Assembly (NCBI GenBank): GCA_025667525.1
Contig: CM046882.1
Span: 215,992,592-216,056,591 of the forward strand
From: Glebionis coronaria
Lineage: Eukaryota > Streptophyta > Magnoliopsida > Asterales > Asteraceae
DNA length: 64,000 nucleotides
Direction: 5' to 3'
The notes under the pieces were generated by a model, which worked only from the letters and a program-made list of their open reading frames with translations, was not told the DNA's origin and ran no database searches. Positions 61,390 to 64,000 of the stretch are shown here, one piece after another. Position 1 is the stretch's first letter; each line of letters begins with the position of its first letter. Position numbers and translations under genes: made by a program.

Positions 61390-61929
61390 TCAAATCTCGT
61401 AATCTCGTTTGAAAAACGTCGTCTTAGACTTTGGAATAAAATGATTAACGAACTTGGAAACGAGATCCTTCCACGTAATTATGGAATTAGGTGGCTCTTT
61501 CTCGTACCAATCCTTGGCGGCACGATCGAGCGAGTACGGAAAAAGCATAAGCTTGACGACATCGGTGTCGACGTTCTTAAACTTGCTAGTGGCCAAAAGA
61601 CGATAAAAATTCCGAATATGATCGTGAGGATTATCCGCCTCACGACATCGAAACTTCGTAGCTTGAATCAACGAAAGCATTACGCTCTTAATCTCAAAAT
61701 TCTCCGCTTCGATATCGGGAATTACGATCGCGTCTCCATAACCCGCGGTGGGCGCTTGGAGCAATTCCATCATCGAACGATTGTCGGCCATCTCGTCTAC
61801 GGTCTCTTCAACAACGATATTAGGAACATCGGTTTCTAATTCTCGTCTACGTCGTCGATTCCTTCGATTTCGATTGCGTCGATTCAAAGCGTCGCTAAAA
61901 TTAGAATAGTCCTTCGATCGAGTGCGCAT
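61390..61929 (-). pseudogene. gag: Element F gag, N-terminal part
   Basis: 180 codons from ATG 61927-61929, MRTRSKDYSNF, then an Arg-rich run (RRNRNRRNRRRRRE). The capsid-like segment LFPYSLDRAAKDWYEKEP is equivalent to LFPHSLSHHAEKWFDRLP in E. The frame is lost at 61390 although homology continues, so it is a broken gene. Related to E gag but from a clearly different subfamily. Confidence 0.88.
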
Positions 61930-62736
61930 GCACTAAGCGTAGAATTGCGGGTTAGCAAAGAAGATTCTTTTTGGGTTTTTCGTTTTTTTAATATTTTTTG
62001 GTTTTTGATTGTTTTTTAATTTTTTAAGTATTACGTAGACTCAAATCTACAAATCTCTCCTCTAATCAATTTCTCGATTAAAGGAGCCTCAAGGAATGAA
62101 TATGATCACGTTGGGTGAACGCTTTCGATGACTTTAGAACGTTGGTGGAACACCAAAACCTTCAAGAGGGTTAAATCTTGAAAACAAGCAAATATAGTAT
62201 ACTTAGACAATACTTGGGCGGCAAACCCTTGATTAGCCCTCTTTCACAAAACACGCACAAGCAAGCGGGGGAAACGAGGCAGCGCTAAGCACTTATGACC
62301 CTTTTTCCCTTAGGTCGTGAAATACAACCACCTTATACCCACCTTATAGTTTGTGTTAATCAAAATTAAGCTTCACAAAAGTATTTATCTATTTTGCCGT
62401 TAAACTTTTACTTTGGATTCGAATACAATAATTTAGTGATGAAATCCCAATTAAGGTTGCGTTTTCACGCTTTTGGAGATATTGTAAATTTATTGTGATA
62501 CGTATACAGTATATTAATAATATTCACAAGAAAAACGAAAACCAATATATCTACAATATATTAAAAGATTGTTTTGTGTTTAATTTAGGAAAATTAAACA
62601 CGATTTATTTGGATAGTATAATATAATAGAGAAAAATAACAAAAATGAGTATGTACGTTATATACGTTTTCCAAAAATTGAAAAGCAAAAACGCACTACT
62701 CACACAAATACGATATATATATAAGGCTAACACACC
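61930..62736 (-). other. Element F leader
   Basis: About 0.8 kb between PBS and gag; AT-rich, no ORF or clear motif. Confidence 0.6.
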
Positions 62737-62754
62737 TCTCCAGCAACGGCGCCA
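62737..62754 (-). promoter_or_regulatory. Element F primer-binding site
   Basis: Minus strand reads TGGCGCCGTTGCTGGAGA, the Asp-tRNA type PBS of Athila elements, three nt after the LTR end. Confidence 0.85.
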
Positions 62755-62757
62755 AAA

Positions 62758-64000
62758 TGATTGCGGTAAAAATACGCTTTTAGAAAAAAGACGTATAATG
62801 GGCAAGTATTAATCGACACGGTTTAGGAAAACCGTGAAGACGAAAATGTGCGAGTTCGTTCTCGGCAGAGGTGTATGTTTTGTGTTCCAATTATATAAAA
62901 TCAAAGTTTGGATTAGTGTCCTTTTTTTGTTTTGAGAGAGAAAAATAAAAGACGAACTACAACTACGATTACACTACGCCGTAATGACGTAAAACGACGA
63001 CGTAAATACGTAAAACGCGACGAAGTTAAAAACTTAAGCAAAATATTAATTAAAAATTAAAACTAAGTTTAAAATAATATAAATAAGAATAAAAATTCAA
63101 TAAATAACTTTTAAAACCTATTATAAATTAAATATTTAATTTTAAATGCTAATTAAAGCCCTAACATTAAATATAAGTAGGAAAAAAGCCCAAAACATTA
63201 TTTTATCAAAAAATATCTCATTTATATTATTTAAACACTAAAAAGTATTTTTCCTAAATTTTAGAAACTATTTTTCTATTTTTAAAACACTAAAAACACT
63301 TTTAAAACCAAAATAATGATAAAAAAATAATAAAAATAATGATAAAAATAAATTTACTGTTTCAAAAATCCTATTTTATAATACTTAATAGAATAAAAAT
63401 AGAAAATGTTGAAAAATGTAAATTTTATCACTAAAAGACAAAACAATTTGAATTAAAAACTAATTAAACTCAAATTAAATCTAAAAAATAATTAAAAAGA
63501 GTGAACAATGAAACCTTTTAACTAAAAATCTTAAAATAATAATCTTAAACTAAGAAAATTTTTAAAGCTAAAAAATATGACTTTTTTGCACTAGAAGACA
63601 GAAACAGATTTAAAGAAAATCAATTGTAACTAAATTAAATCTAAAATTATTAATTGAACAGTAAAATAAGATTAAATTTTACTGAAAAATCTTAAAATAA
63701 AATAGCCAAACAGGGAAAAATTATAATTATGAAAAATACTCAAAAAATACACTAAGGACAAAAATCACAAAGGACTGATAGTGAAAGCTAGGGGTTCTTG
63801 TCTTTTGGCAAAGCAGTGGGAAGGTTAATGCTACCAGTGGGAACTTTGTTCCCACTGCTTGACCACAAAAACAAACAAAGTGGATTTGAGAGCTATTGAG
63901 TTGGTTTCTTTGGGAGACAAAGGCACCCCCATAACCAGTTGGGTTGTGGGGAGTCACAGCAAGCACAAAAAGCACCAGTCCAATACAAGAATAACAAAAA
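62758..64000 (-). repeat. Element F 5' LTR, partial (window end)
   Basis: Copy of 38307 to about 39445; the remaining roughly 2.3 kb lies beyond the window. Contains 105 bp (63713-63817) absent from the other copy. Confidence 0.92.

Larger units (their letters stand above)
38307..64000 (-). mobile_element. Element F: Athila-like, RT-less (non-autonomous) element, runs off the window
   Basis: Minus-strand Ty3/gypsy element. The 3' LTR is 38307-41751 and the 5' LTR starts at 62758 and continues past the window. The PBS (62737-62754) matches the Asp-tRNA type site used by Athila elements. Coding traces are gag (61929 down), a zinc knuckle, protease, and an acidic post-protease ORF. No RT, RNase H or integrase motif is present between the protease and the PPT, so F would need enzymes from elsewhere. 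Its noncoding 3' region shares a roughly 0.8-kb block with element E. Solo LTR D, containing E, is inserted at 45116-59615. Confidence 0.88.

Overview
The window is flowering-plant intergenic DNA made almost entirely of nested LTR retrotransposons. I see no host gene, rRNA, tRNA or CRISPR array. The organism call rests on the element types: Ty3/gypsy of the Tekay/Del (chromovirus) and Athila kinds, a Ty1/copia remnant, primer-binding sites matching plant initiator-Met and Asp tRNAs, and AT-rich decayed flanks. A eudicot with a large repeat-rich genome fits (Asteraceae is only a guess).

Layout. Positions 1-1153 are the edge of a minus-strand Athila-like LTR abutting a broken Ty1/copia RNase H end (1154-1564) with its tail and probable 3' LTR start (to 2569). 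Element A (plus; 2570 to about 37535) sits in that copia LTR. It has LTRs of about 3.85 kb and an internal region carrying only a coiled-coil ORF and a decayed gag. Element B (minus; 3571-15433, TSD TATAT) is a nearly complete Tekay-type chromovirus inserted in A's 5' LTR: leader ORF, gag, protease, RT, RNase H, integrase and chromodomain-like tail, with two stops and one frameshift. Element C (plus; 24980-37299, TSD CATAA/CATAT) is inserted in A's 3' LTR. Its LTRs are nearly identical but its pol is heavily decayed, and it contains a 276-bp TA microsatellite.

After an unassigned AT-rich block (37536-38306) comes element F (minus; 38307 to beyond the window end). F is Athila-like, with LTRs of about 3.4 kb, gag and protease remnants, and no RT or integrase. 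Inside F sits D (45116-59615, TSD TCAAG), a solo LTR related to C's LTR. Inside D sits E (plus; 47740-58990, TSD TGGGG), a full-length Athila-type element whose gag-pol frame is continuous but broken by six stops.

Relative order of insertion: copia, then A, then B and C; and F, then D, then E. The most interesting signals are short and structural: a stem-loop placed exactly at the start of three unrelated Athila-type LTRs; TA...TA ends on E; a roughly 13-bp-periodic CGATC array in E's LTRs; a stem-loop plus G-run just after the coding region shared by E and F; and an intact leader ORF upstream of gag in B, with a positional counterpart in A.
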